Assembly (NCBI GenBank): GCA_023135165.1
Contig: JAGLTS010000066.1
Coordinates: 1-58,113 of the forward strand
DNA from: Phycisphaerales bacterium
GTDB lineage: Bacteria > Planctomycetota > Phycisphaerae > Phycisphaerales > JAGLTS01
Direction: 5' to 3'
Length of the DNA stretch: 58,113 bases
Made by a program: the position numbers and the translations under genes. The notes beneath the pieces were generated by a model. It did not search any database. It was not told the origin of the DNA and saw nothing but the letters and a program-made list of their open reading frames with translations. Below are positions 15,044 to 24,303 of the stretch, piece after piece; within the stretch, counting starts at the first letter, position 1, and each line of letters opens with the position of its first letter.

Positions 15044-16627
15044 ATGGCTACGGGTGATGACAGAGCGGGTTCGTTTGTCTCAGCGACACGCGTCGTTGCG
15101 GGGCTGACGCTTGTCAGCCGAGTCCTCGGGCTGGCGCGCGACATGGTCTGCTCGCGCGTGTTCGGCGTCGGGCCGGTCTGGTCATCGTTCGCGCTGGCGT
15201 TCCTGATCCCCAACCTGTTCCGTCGGCTCTTCGGCGAGGGGGCGCTCTCCGCTGCGTTCATCCCGAAGTACACGCAACTGCTCGACGAAGATCCGCAGGC
15301 GGCACATCGCTTCGCCCGGCTCGTCCTGATCGTCGCGATGGTCGGCTTGACCGCGATCGTACTTGTCGGCGAGGCGGTGCTGGGCCTGCTTCTCATATCA
15401 CCGATCGGCGAGACGGGATCGCTGACGATTCGGCTGGCAATGATCATGCTGCCCTACATGCCGCTCATTTGCGCGGTGGCGCTGCTGGGCGGGATGCTCC
15501 AAACGCACGGGAAGTTCATGCCGACCGCAGGGGTGCCGATCGTGCTGAACGTGTGCATCATCACTGCGGCGCTGCTCATCCTGGAGAACATCTGGGCGGT
15601 GTCGATTGCTGTGCTTGTCGCGGGCGTGCTGCAAGTCGCGTGGTCGGTGTGGGCGCTGCGCGGTGCGATCAGTTGGCGAGGGTCGATCGCCGGCGCCGGC
15701 GTGCATGTCCGTTCGATGCTGTATCTCATGGCGCCGATGGTGCTCGGCCTGGGCGCGCTGCAGATCAACGCGTTCCTCGACGGGCTGATCGCAGGCTATG
15801 CGGTGATGTTCGGCACGCACCTGCCCAGCTGGTTGGGCGGGGCGGTGTACCCGCTCGATGACGCGGCGAACTCCGTGCTCTTCTACGCGCAGCGGCTGTA
15901 CCAGTTCCCCCTCGGCGTGTTCGGCATTGCGGTGGCGACGGCCATCTACCCGAGCCTGTCACGCCTGGCGCGCGACATCGGTCCCTTCACCAACACGCTG
16001 CGGCGCGGGTTGCGCCTGTCACTCTTCATCGGCCTGCCCGCAAGCGTCGGCCTGGTGCTCGTCGATGAGCCACTCGCGGCGACACTCTTCCTCGGCGGTA
16101 AGTTCGGCCAGACCGGGCTGGAGCGCGTCGCGACGGTGCTTGGCGCCTACGCCACGGCGGTGTGGGCGTACTCGATGATCCACGTGCTCACACGTGCGTT
16201 CTACGCGCTGGGCGACAGCAAGACGCCTGTGAAGATCGCGGTCGGGTTCATGGGGCTGAACATTGCGCTGAACGTGACGCTGATCTGGCCGTTCGCCGAG
16301 GCGGGCCTTGCGTGGTCCACCGCGATCTGTGCGATCTTGCAGACGGCTGTGTTGGTGCGAATCCTGCATCGTCGGCTTGCTGAGGCAGGCTCGGCGCTTG
16401 TTGATGCGGAGCTTCTGTCAGGTTGGGTCTGGACGATCGGGCTGAGCGTTGTCATGGGGGCAGCGGTCTTCGGCGCGGATCTGATCGTTCCCGGCGGCGA
16501 GACGTGGCGCGCGTGGGCGATGCGATTGGCTGTCGGCGTCGTCATGGGCGGCGTGGTGTACAGCGGTGCAGCGGTCGCGCTGAAGCGCCCCGAAGCGCGT
16601 TGGTTGCTCAGCCGGCGGGGCGAGTAA
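15044..16627 (+). CDS. murJ: lipid II flippase MurJ
   Basis: MurJ moves lipid II across the inner membrane for peptidoglycan synthesis. The 527-residue protein has about 14 hydrophobic segments, the usual number. SRVLGLARDMVCSRVFGVG and then LIPNLFRRLFGEGALSAAFIP are the family N-terminal signature with the functional Arg residues. The SDR gene begins 9 bp after the stop, and the VanZ-like gene precedes by 24 bp. Confidence 0.93.
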   Translation: MATGDDRAGSFVSATRVVAGLTLVSRVLGLARDMVCSRVFGVGPVWSSFALAFLIPNLFRRLFGEGALSAAFIPKYTQLLDEDPQAAHRFARLVLIVAMVGLTAIVLVGEAVLGLLLISPIGETGSLTIRLAMIMLPYMPLICAVALLGGMLQTHGKFMPTAGVPIVLNVCIITAALLILENIWAVSIAVLVAGVLQVAWSVWALRGAISWRGSIAGAGVHVRSMLYLMAPMVLGLGALQINAFLDGLIAGYAVMFGTHLPSWLGGAVYPLDDAANSVLFYAQRLYQFPLGVFGIAVATAIYPSLSRLARDIGPFTNTLRRGLRLSLFIGLPASVGLVLVDEPLAATLFLGGKFGQTGLERVATVLGAYATAVWAYSMIHVLTRAFYALGDSKTPVKIAVGFMGLNIALNVTLIWPFAEAGLAWSTAICAILQTAVLVRILHRRLAEAGSALVDAELLSGWVWTIGLSVVMGAAVFGADLIVPGGETWRAWAMRLAVGVVMGGVVYSGAAVALKRPEARWLLSRRGE

Positions 16628-16636
16628 CATGACGCC

Positions 16637-17455
16637 ATGAGCAAGGACCTGACCGGAAGGGTGATTCTGATCACAGGCGCGAGCAGCGGCATCGGCCGAG
16701 TGACCGCACTCGCCTGCGCAAAGGCTGGCATGGATGTCGCCATCTCCGCACGACGTGAAGACAAACTCGACTCGCTCGCGGGTGAGATCCGCGTGCTCGG
16801 CAGGCGGGCGTTCGCGTTCCCGTGCGATGTGACAAGCCGCGAAGACCAGGACCGTTTCGTCGCCGAGACGCTCAGCTCGCTGGGCAGGCTCGATGCTGTC
16901 TTCGCCAACGCCGGCTACGGGATCGAGTTGCCGATCGCCGACCACTCGGATGCATCCATGCGCGATATCTTCGAGGTCAACTTCTTCGGCACGCTCAACA
17001 CGATCCACGCCGCCTTACCGATCCTGCGCGAGCAGCACCACGGCCACATCCTGATTTGTTCCAGTTGCGTGGCGCGCATCCCGCTGCCCCGTTACGGCGC
17101 GTACTCTGCGACGAAGGCGGCGCAGCATCACATCGGTCGCGCGCTTCGATTGGAGCTTGAACCTGATGGGATCGACGTCACGACGGTCCACCCTGTGGGG
17201 ACGACGACGGAGTTCTTCAGCGTCGCGGAGCAGAAGAGTAAGGCGCATGGCATGGATCGCATGACGGCACACGCCCCTCGCTGGGCGACCCAGCGCGCTG
17301 AGCGCGTTGCCGACGCGATCGTGCGATGCTTGCGCCGCCCGAGGCCGGAGCTTTGGATGTCAAGAACGGTGCACTTCGGCGCAGCGGTGCTGACACTTTT
17401 CCCGCGCATCGCTGACGTGAGCCTGCGGGGTACGGCGAGACGTGGGGTATCGTAA
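16637..17455 (+). CDS. short-chain dehydrogenase/reductase
   Basis: A classical SDR of 272 residues. The coenzyme loop is TGASSGIG (residues 14-21) and the catalytic triad region contains SCVARIPLPRYGAYSATKAA, with Ser and YxxxK. Arg-rich ISARRED after strand 2 suggests NADP(H). The last 30 residues include a hydrophobic patch that may touch the membrane. The substrate is unknown. It converges on korB with a 47-bp gap. Confidence 0.88.
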   Translation: MSKDLTGRVILITGASSGIGRVTALACAKAGMDVAISARREDKLDSLAGEIRVLGRRAFAFPCDVTSREDQDRFVAETLSSLGRLDAVFANAGYGIELPIADHSDASMRDIFEVNFFGTLNTIHAALPILREQHHGHILICSSCVARIPLPRYGAYSATKAAQHHIGRALRLELEPDGIDVTTVHPVGTTTEFFSVAEQKSKAHGMDRMTAHAPRWATQRAERVADAIVRCLRRPRPELWMSRTVHFGAAVLTLFPRIADVSLRGTARRGVS

Positions 17456-17502
17456 ACGACTGAACATGCCGGATCCGTCGGTTCTGCCGGTCATGCCATT
17501 GC

Positions 17503-18525
17503 CTACTCGACGACCCATGTGCTGCCTTCACTGAACAGATCTTCGAGCGTCCCTTCGCCGTGCTCCTCTTTCGCTTCATTGATCTGCGCCCAGAGCAGAT
17601 CATGATAGGTTGGCTGGCTCTCCCGGTAGATCACACCCATCGGCTCAGGGTACTCGGGGTAGCGCATCTGCGTCAGCATGAACGCGCGACAACGATCCGC
17701 CTCATCGTGCACAAGTAACTCATCCGGGCTGACATCCCTCACATTCACAACTTCGATCGCGCCACATCTGTTGATGGCGATCGCTTTGTCGTTGTTGTTC
17801 CCAAAAATGTATGGCTTGCCGTGTTTGACATGAACGGTCGTCTCTTTAGCGGTCTCCTTCTCCGTCGCATAGAAGAACGCGCGATGGTTGAAGACATTGC
17901 AGTCCTGGTAGATCTCGACGAACGCGGTGCCTCGATGATCCGCAGCAGCGAGAAGCACTTCGGGAAGCACGTTTACGCCGCCGCGGTTCACATCCGTGGC
18001 ACGCGCGACGAAGGTCGCGCCGCAGCCAAGCACGAAGCCCGTCGGCTGAATGGGTGTATCAATCGAGCCCATCGGCGTGGACTTGGTTTTCTTGTGCTGC
18101 TCGCTAGTGGGCGAGTACTGGCCCTTTGTGAGGCCGTAGATCCTGTTGTTGAAGAGCAGAATCTTCATATCCATGTTTCGGCGGATCGCATGCATCATAT
18201 GGTTTCCGCCGATTGATAGTCCATCGCCGTCCCCCGTGATGACCCACACTTCGAGATCCGGGTTGGCGCACCGCACGCCGGTCGCGATCGCCGGCGCTCG
18301 GCCGTGTATCCCATGAATGCCGTATGTGTCGAGGTAGTATGGGAATCGGCTGGAGCACCCGATGCCGGAGACGAAGACATACTTCTCTTTCGGCACATCG
18401 CGTGACGCAAGGACTTTCTTCACCGCAGCGAGAATGGCATAGTCGCCACAGCCGGGGCACCATCGAACATCCTGGCCGGATGCGAAGTCCGCCGGCTTGT
18501 ACGTGGGAAGTGAAATGCTGGACAT
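17503..18525 (-). CDS. korB: 2-oxoacid:ferredoxin oxidoreductase beta subunit
   Basis: The thiamine-pyrophosphate subunit of 2-oxoglutarate (KorAB-type) ferredoxin oxidoreductase, which makes acyl-CoA, CO2 and reduced ferredoxin. It has 340 residues. CPGCGDYAIL and GIGCSSRFPYYLDTYGIHG carry cluster and TPP-region cysteines, and GDGDGLSIGGNHMMHAIRRN is the TPP/Mg motif. The partner alpha subunit lies 48 bp upstream on the same strand. Specificity for 2-oxoglutarate rather than pyruvate rests on overall resemblance. Confidence 0.9.
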   Translation of the reverse strand: MSSISLPTYKPADFASGQDVRWCPGCGDYAILAAVKKVLASRDVPKEKYVFVSGIGCSSRFPYYLDTYGIHGIHGRAPAIATGVRCANPDLEVWVITGDGDGLSIGGNHMMHAIRRNMDMKILLFNNRIYGLTKGQYSPTSEQHKKTKSTPMGSIDTPIQPTGFVLGCGATFVARATDVNRGGVNVLPEVLLAAADHRGTAFVEIYQDCNVFNHRAFFYATEKETAKETTVHVKHGKPYIFGNNNDKAIAINRCGAIEVVNVRDVSPDELLVHDEADRCRAFMLTQMRYPEYPEPMGVIYRESQPTYHDLLWAQINEAKEEHGEGTLEDLFSEGSTWVVE

Positions 18526-18573
18526 CGGTCTTCCTTTTTCACAGTCGAATACACATTCGTGGCGGGCGCGGAA

Positions 18574-20460
18574 TTAATCCTCGCTCAGGATCTCTTTGAC
18601 GCGATCAACCAGTTCGCTGACAAGGAACGGCCGTCCCTGGACCTTGTTGATCCCGATCGCATCGACGAGATACTCGGCGCGGAGCAGCATCCGAAGCTGC
18701 CCTCGATTCAGTTCGGGAACGACGACCTTCTTGAATCCTCTGAGGATGTCGCCCAAGCCGTTGGGGAGCGGGTTGAGATGGCGCAGATGGATTGAAGTCA
18801 CGCGGTGGCCTTCGTCGACGAGTCGCTGCGCAGCGGTGTAAATCGCGCCGAACGTGCCGCCCCAGCCGACGAGCAGGACATCACCGGTGTCTCGCCCATT
18901 CAGCTCGATGGGCGGGAAGTCATCAGCAGCCTTGGCGATCTTCGCCGCGCGAGCGTCGACCATGTGCTGATGGTTCTCGGCGTCATAGGAGACATCGCCA
19001 GAGACGTCCATCTTCTCCAGGCCGCCGATGCGGTGTTCCAGGCCGGGCGTTCCGGGCAGCGCCCAAGGCCGGGCAAGATGCTCATCTCGCAGATACGGCG
19101 CGTAGACCGGCTTGCCGTCGATCTCGTGGTTTCGCTCGGTCGGATGCGCCACTTCGATGGGCAGCAGGTCCGCGGGATCAGGAATGCGCCAAGGCCCCGC
19201 GCCGTTAGCGATGTAGCCATCTGTGAGCATGACGACGGGCGTCATGTACTTGAGCGCGAGGCGCACGGACTCGATGGCCGTCGTGAAGCAATCGCCCGGA
19301 CCTCGCGCGGCGAGGACGATCAGAGGCGTCTCGGCGTTACGGCCATGCACCGCCTGGAGCAAGTCGCTTTGCTCTGTTTTGGTCGGTAGTCCGGTTGACG
19401 GCCCTGCCCGCTGCACGTTCACGATGACCATCGGCAGTTCCATGATGACGCCCAGCCCGATCGCTTCGGTCTTCAGCGCCATGCCCGGCCCGGATGTGGC
19501 GGTGACGGCGATGTCGCCTGCGAACGATGCGCCGATGAGGCTGCACATCGCCGCGATCTCGTCTTCGAGCTGCACGGTCTTGACGCCGAAGTGCTTGTAG
19601 GTGCTCAGCGCATGCAGGATGTCCGAAGCGGGCGTGATCGGGTAGCTGCCATAGAAAAGCGGCTTTTTCGCCAACTGAGCGGCGGTGATGAGGCCGAGGG
19701 CGGTCGCCTGGTTTCCAGCGATTTTCCGGTATGTGCCGGGTTCCTGTTTCGCCCTGGAGACGCGGTAACGAACGGGGAAGAGCTCCGCCGTTTCGCCGAA
19801 AAAGTACCCAGCCTTGAGGGCCGCGACATTCATCTCAGCGACCCGTGGTTTCTTCTTCTTCTCACCGAAGAACTCGGTCAGCGCCCGAATCGTCTGTTCG
19901 AGCGAGCGATCATACAACCAGTAGACCAGCCCGAGCATAAACATATTCTTCGCTTGGCCGATCGCTTTGCCGCCCATGCCTGAATCCACAAGCGATTCCT
20001 TGGTGAGCCTGGTGACAGGCACCTTGCACACGTGGTAGTGGGCGAGCGATCCATCCTTCAGCGGATTGTCCGTGTAGCCCGCCTTCTTCACGTTGCCCGG
20101 CGTGAAGGCGTCCTTGTTCACAATCACGATCCCGCCCGGCTCGACATCCTCGATATTCACCTTGAGTCCCGCGGGGTTCATCGCGATGAGCACCTGCACG
20201 TTGTCGCCGGGTGTGTAGATTTCCGATGATGAGAACTGGATCTGGAATCCCGAGACGCCGTACGTCGTCCCCAGCGGCGCGCGGATCTCAGCGGGGTAGT
20301 CGGGAAACGTGACGACCTCGTTGCCGAACATCACCGACGTGTTGGTGAACTCCGTCCCGGCGAACTGCATTCCATCGCCCGAGTCCCCGCAGAATCGGAT
20401 GGCGACGGACTGGAGATCCTGGTGGGTCGGTGTTGAAGATGAGGCGGCGTCGCTGACCAT
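18574..20460 (-). CDS. korA: 2-oxoacid:ferredoxin oxidoreductase alpha subunit (gamma-alpha fusion)
   Basis: A 628-residue subunit in which the gamma domain (residues 10-190, with RFCGDSGDGMQFAG) is fused ahead of the alpha domain (GNQATALGLITAAQLAKKPL; YPITPASDILHALS). This fused layout is standard for bacterial KorA. It partners KorB encoded immediately downstream. ATG 20460 (MVSDAASS) is chosen; the frame extends 8 codons further. Such enzymes serve oxidative or reductive TCA steps; the direction cannot be read from sequence. Confidence 0.92.
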   Translation of the reverse strand: MVSDAASSSTPTHQDLQSVAIRFCGDSGDGMQFAGTEFTNTSVMFGNEVVTFPDYPAEIRAPLGTTYGVSGFQIQFSSSEIYTPGDNVQVLIAMNPAGLKVNIEDVEPGGIVIVNKDAFTPGNVKKAGYTDNPLKDGSLAHYHVCKVPVTRLTKESLVDSGMGGKAIGQAKNMFMLGLVYWLYDRSLEQTIRALTEFFGEKKKKPRVAEMNVAALKAGYFFGETAELFPVRYRVSRAKQEPGTYRKIAGNQATALGLITAAQLAKKPLFYGSYPITPASDILHALSTYKHFGVKTVQLEDEIAAMCSLIGASFAGDIAVTATSGPGMALKTEAIGLGVIMELPMVIVNVQRAGPSTGLPTKTEQSDLLQAVHGRNAETPLIVLAARGPGDCFTTAIESVRLALKYMTPVVMLTDGYIANGAGPWRIPDPADLLPIEVAHPTERNHEIDGKPVYAPYLRDEHLARPWALPGTPGLEHRIGGLEKMDVSGDVSYDAENHQHMVDARAAKIAKAADDFPPIELNGRDTGDVLLVGWGGTFGAIYTAAQRLVDEGHRVTSIHLRHLNPLPNGLGDILRGFKKVVVPELNRGQLRMLLRAEYLVDAIGINKVQGRPFLVSELVDRVKEILSED

Positions 20461-20604
20461 GACTGTCGTTCCTTGGCGGCCCACTCGAGGTCAGGCCTGG
20501 GGTTGAGCGGACAAGACGCACCCGCCCGAAGCGCTCGGGGTGAACCGATGATCTTACGCACCGCTCCGATCTGATCCACAATCCGCTCGCGAGAACACGG
20601 CGCA

Positions 20605-20877
20605 TCAGCGTCCTGCCAACCCCTGTGGGACGAGCAGGCTGCGATGCGGCTGCAGGCTTTTGCAGGGTCCGATCACCTCGATCGGGCCGCCGGGCTGAAC
20701 CTCGCCCGAGTCCGGTGCGTATGGAGAGATCACCGCCTCCCGCGGTCCGGGCCGACCCGGCATCCGCCACAGACGGTCATCACCGGTCCGATTTGCCCAG
20801 GTAAAGGGCCTTGGCGGGTTGAGCCGAAGCACTGCCGGGGCGATGATGAGGAAGACCGGTATCGAGATGATGACCAT
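20605..20877 (-). CDS. small single-pass membrane protein
   Basis: A 90-residue frame starting MVIISIPVFLIIAPAVLRL, a convincing N-terminal membrane segment, then a polar domain (NRTGDDRLWRMPGRPG; DSGEVQPGGPIEVIG). Third-codon GC is high throughout. Its ATG (20877 on the minus strand) overlaps by two bases the ATG proposed for the LESRRLL gene on the plus strand, so the two genes would diverge from one CATG. It lies 144 bp upstream of korA in the same direction. No family recognised. Confidence 0.5.
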   Translation of the reverse strand: MVIISIPVFLIIAPAVLRLNPPRPFTWANRTGDDRLWRMPGRPGPREAVISPYAPDSGEVQPGGPIEVIGPCKSLQPHRSLLVPQGLAGR

Positions 20878-22468
20878 GAGCAGACGGAACTGGCAACCCG
20901 CTCTTCGCCGCCGACCAGGCACGCCGATGCCGCGCGCCCAAGCCGAGCCGCTCGAGTCCCGCAGACTTCTCGCCGCGATTGAGCTTGATCTCGGCCGGCA
21001 TGTCCTCTATGACGCCGACGGCGATCGCGTGACCATCCGAATCGAGAACCAAGGCGGCGTCGTCATCGTCACCAACGACGAGACCGGGGCCTGGGATCGG
21101 TTGACGCTCTATGGCGGAGCCCACGACCGAACACGCCTGCTCATCTCCGTGAAGCCCACCGACCAGGGCGGGGACGGCCGACTGCAAATCGGCATGCTCG
21201 TGGCTGAGCACATCTTCAGCCTTCGGGCGCCCGAGGTGGACATCGTCGGCCTAGGCGCGGGCTTCCGCCAAGCCCGCCACATCACGCTCGGCTCGCTGCT
21301 CAATGAATCCATCGTGCAAGTGAGCCAGTCCACGCACTACTCCACCACGCTCACGATCGGCACGTTCGACTCGACCAGCCGAGGCACGATCAACGATGAC
21401 GTGAAGATCCTCCGTATCGGCGAATGGCTGAACGGCGGGTTGGACGTCGCGGGCGGCATCGGCAGGATTCACATCGCCGGCCAATTCAACGGATCGCTCC
21501 GCACTGATCGCGGACCTTTCCTCAATCCCCAGTTCAATCGCAAGCTCTTCTACACCAGCAAGGTGCGAATCGACGGTATTGCGACCGGCCAGATCAGCAT
21601 GCCCCGCACCTACGTCGGCAAGCTCGATCTGCGAAGCGGCACCGGCTTTCACCCGACCGAAGGCGAGGTCTTCGACTACTCCACCACAGCGCTGGGCGCC
21701 CGCAAGATCATCGTCAACGGCAATCTCGTCGGCCGATTCGACATGGAACGCTCCGTCAACAAGTTCATCGTCGCCGGAAACCTCGTCGGCAGCGCCACGA
21801 TGGGCAATGTCAACCGTGCGTGGATCGGCGGCGATCTCATGGGAACGCTCAACTACCATGACGGCAAGCAGGTGATCGTGCACGGCGACCTGACCGGCGA
21901 GATGATCGGCTGGCTGGGACGAAACGTGCTCATCGAGGGGGATTTCACGGGCAGCGGCTACTTCATCCGCAACGCGCCCGGCAAACGTCTCGGCTTGCGG
22001 AAGTTTGTCGTCAAGGGTCGAACCGAGACCGCCGTCTTGACCACGCGCGGCGACATGGGACGCGTCTATCTCGAAGGCGGCATGTTCCGCTCACGTATGG
22101 CGGCTGGGGCCCATCCGAACCTCATCCCCTCCACTCAATTCCCCGACCACCTCGACGACCTGCAGCCCACTGACGAGATCCGCTCCAGCACGATCAAGGC
22201 GGTCTACGTCGGATTCGACCGCAGCGGTGAGACGTTCTTCGAGCAGAGCTACATCCTCGCCTACCAGATTGATCGTGTGAAGCTCGGATATGCGGCGCCG
22301 ACGGATGCGCAGAGCAATCCCTTCGGCGTCGGGGCGTACATCATCGGTGCGACCACGTACGCCAATGCCGACGGCACCACCCGGCGTGACGGCCTGCGAG
22401 CCTTCCGCATCACCGATGGCCGATTCATGGTCCGTCGCATCCCCGGCACATACCCCGTCGGGCCGTAG
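20876..22468 (+). CDS. exported repeat protein with LESRRLL planctomycete motif
   Basis: A 530-residue protein. The N-terminus is Arg-rich and carries EPLESRRLLAA, the motif found near the start of many large exported planctomycete proteins. The body is a run of short beta-strand repeats with paired Gly/Asn turns (KIIVNGNLVGRFDMERSVNK; FIVAGNLVGSATMGNVNRAW; IGGDLMGTLN), suggesting a beta-helix. No catalytic motif seen. The frame is open to a TTG at 20819; ATG 20876 (MSRRNWQP) is preferred because upstream sequence appears to code on the other strand. ATG 20843 is the alternative. Confidence 0.72.
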   Translation: MSRRNWQPALRRRPGTPMPRAQAEPLESRRLLAAIELDLGRHVLYDADGDRVTIRIENQGGVVIVTNDETGAWDRLTLYGGAHDRTRLLISVKPTDQGGDGRLQIGMLVAEHIFSLRAPEVDIVGLGAGFRQARHITLGSLLNESIVQVSQSTHYSTTLTIGTFDSTSRGTINDDVKILRIGEWLNGGLDVAGGIGRIHIAGQFNGSLRTDRGPFLNPQFNRKLFYTSKVRIDGIATGQISMPRTYVGKLDLRSGTGFHPTEGEVFDYSTTALGARKIIVNGNLVGRFDMERSVNKFIVAGNLVGSATMGNVNRAWIGGDLMGTLNYHDGKQVIVHGDLTGEMIGWLGRNVLIEGDFTGSGYFIRNAPGKRLGLRKFVVKGRTETAVLTTRGDMGRVYLEGGMFRSRMAAGAHPNLIPSTQFPDHLDDLQPTDEIRSSTIKAVYVGFDRSGETFFEQSYILAYQIDRVKLGYAAPTDAQSNPFGVGAYIIGATTYANADGTTRRDGLRAFRITDGRFMVRRIPGTYPVGP

Positions 22469-22644
22469 CAGCGCATGTGCGGTCATTACTTGTTGCTCGG
22501 GTGAACCGGACCCTGCCTTGCCAGGCGGGTCTGTGATGGGCAGCGGGTGGGAGTCGCACCGTACGCGGCAACAAGGCTCGCTTTTGCACTGGAAAACCGC
22601 TCGCCCCTCCTCGCGGTTTCTCGCCGCATTGCTACCCTGTCGCC

Positions 22645-24162
22645 ATGTTTCACCCACTCATCGAAAAGCTGAATCTGGCTGACGATTCGCGTGTCGTTCC
22701 CGCCACGGCCGAGACCACCACGGACCGCGGGTACCTCATCTCCGACAACCCCACCACCTGCGAGCCGCTCGCCGCGATCAAGCTCGATACGGCTGACGAC
22801 TACGAGCGCATGGTCCGTGAAGGCGAAGAGGCGTTCAAGGACTGGCGTATGGTCCCCGCCCCCATCCGAGGCGAGGTCGTTCGGCAGATCGGCAACGCCC
22901 TGCGCGACTATAAGGAGCCGCTGGGCGAGCTTGTCAGCCTCGAAATGGGCAAGATCCGGATGGAAGGCATGGGCGAGATTCAGGAGGCGATCGACATCGC
23001 TGACTTCTCCGTCGGCCTGTCGCGGCAGCTCTACGGCCTGACGATGCACTCGGAGCGCCCCCGCCACCGGATGTACGAGCAGTGGCACCCGCTTGGGCTG
23101 ATCGGGATCATCACCGCCTTTAACTTCCCCGCCGCGGTCTGGGCGTGGAATTCGATGATCGCTGCCGTCTGCGGCGATGTCTGCGTCTGGAAGCCGAGCC
23201 GAAGCACGCCGCTCGTCGCTGCCGCGATGCACAAGATCTGCAGCAAGGTCGCGGACGACATGGGTCACCCGGGCATCTTCCAGCTCGTCATGGGGCGCGG
23301 CGCGGTGATCGGCGAACTGATGAACAACGATCGGCGCATCCCGCTAATCAGTGCGACCGGCTCGTGCAGGATGGGTCGGCAGATCGGCGAGAAGGTCTCC
23401 CAACGCCTCGGCCGTTGCCTGCTCGAACTCGGCGGGAACAACGCCATCATCGTCAGCAAGGATGCCGACCTGGACATGCTGATGCGTGCGACGCTCTTCG
23501 GGGCTGTCGGCACGGCCGGCCAACGATGCACCTCCACGCGCAGGCTCATCGTCAACAGCGATGTCATCGACGAAGTCACCGATTCGCTCGCCAAAGCCTA
23601 CAAGCAGGTCAAGATCGGCGACCCGCTCGACGAGTCAACGATCATGGGCCCGCTCGTCAACGATGATGCGGTGAAGGAGATGTTCGCTGCGATCGAGCAA
23701 GCCAAGAAGGAAGGCGGCGAGATCCTCGTCGGCGGCAAGCACCACGCGCTCGGTGGGCGCTTCGTCGAACCGACGATCATTCGCGTGCCCAAGGGCAGAA
23801 TGCTCTCGATCACGCGCGATGAGACGTTCGCACCGATCCTCTACATCAGCGAGTACGAAACACTCGACGAGGCGATCGACCAGCACAACGGCGTCGATCA
23901 GGGACTCAGCTCATCCATCTTCACGCTCAATATGCGCGAGGCGGAGCAGTTCCTCTCACACGCGGGCAGCGATTGCGGCATCGCCAACGTGAACATCGGC
24001 ACAAGCGGTGCGGAGATCGGCGGCGCGTTCGGCGGCGAGAAGGACACCGGCGGCGGGCGCGAGTCCGGCTCCGATTCCTGGAAGATCTACATGCGTCGCC
24101 AGACCTGCACGATCAACTGGAGCGACGAGCTGCCCCTCGCCCAAGGCATCGAGTTCGGCTGA
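22645..24162 (+). CDS. aldehyde dehydrogenase, ALDH7 (antiquitin) type
   Basis: A 505-residue NAD-dependent dehydrogenase. The catalytic Cys295 is in GQRCTSTRR and the general base Glu261 in LELGGNNAIIV, whose GGNN is typical of ALDH7. ITAFNFPAAVWAWNSMIA is the cofactor-binding stretch. ALDH7 enzymes oxidise alpha-aminoadipic semialdehyde (piperideine-6-carboxylate) in lysine breakdown and also betaine and lipid aldehydes. No lysine-degradation genes adjoin, so its role here is open. A perfect 30-bp palindrome 40 bp downstream probably ends the transcript. Confidence 0.93.
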   Translation: MFHPLIEKLNLADDSRVVPATAETTTDRGYLISDNPTTCEPLAAIKLDTADDYERMVREGEEAFKDWRMVPAPIRGEVVRQIGNALRDYKEPLGELVSLEMGKIRMEGMGEIQEAIDIADFSVGLSRQLYGLTMHSERPRHRMYEQWHPLGLIGIITAFNFPAAVWAWNSMIAAVCGDVCVWKPSRSTPLVAAAMHKICSKVADDMGHPGIFQLVMGRGAVIGELMNNDRRIPLISATGSCRMGRQIGEKVSQRLGRCLLELGGNNAIIVSKDADLDMLMRATLFGAVGTAGQRCTSTRRLIVNSDVIDEVTDSLAKAYKQVKIGDPLDESTIMGPLVNDDAVKEMFAAIEQAKKEGGEILVGGKHHALGGRFVEPTIIRVPKGRMLSITRDETFAPILYISEYETLDEAIDQHNGVDQGLSSSIFTLNMREAEQFLSHAGSDCGIANVNIGTSGAEIGGAFGGEKDTGGGRESGSDSWKIYMRRQTCTINWSDELPLAQGIEFG

Positions 24163-24202
24163 GCACGGTGCGTCGGGAATAGTTTGGATTGCAACTGACA
24201 TC

Positions 24203-24232
24203 AAAGCCCAGGGAAAGCTTTCCCTGGGCTTT
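24203..24232. terminator. perfect 30-bp palindromic terminator
   Basis: AAAGCCCAGGGAAAG immediately followed by its exact reverse complement, with A-run at the left and T-run at the right, so it can act on both strands. It serves the convergent ALDH (plus) and pentapeptide (minus) genes. Confidence 0.85.
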
Positions 24233-24258
24233 CTCACAGGTAGGCCGCGACGCTCGGC
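24231..24258 (+). repeat. direct repeat, left copy beside the pentapeptide gene
   Basis: TTCTCACAGGTAGGCCGCGA and the next 8 bases recur at 25471-25498 in the same orientation with three mismatches. The pair brackets the pentapeptide gene. Confidence 0.6.
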
Positions 24259-24303
24259 GTCAACACGGTCGTCCCCGCTGCGCCGAGCATGTCCAACATC
24301 CGG

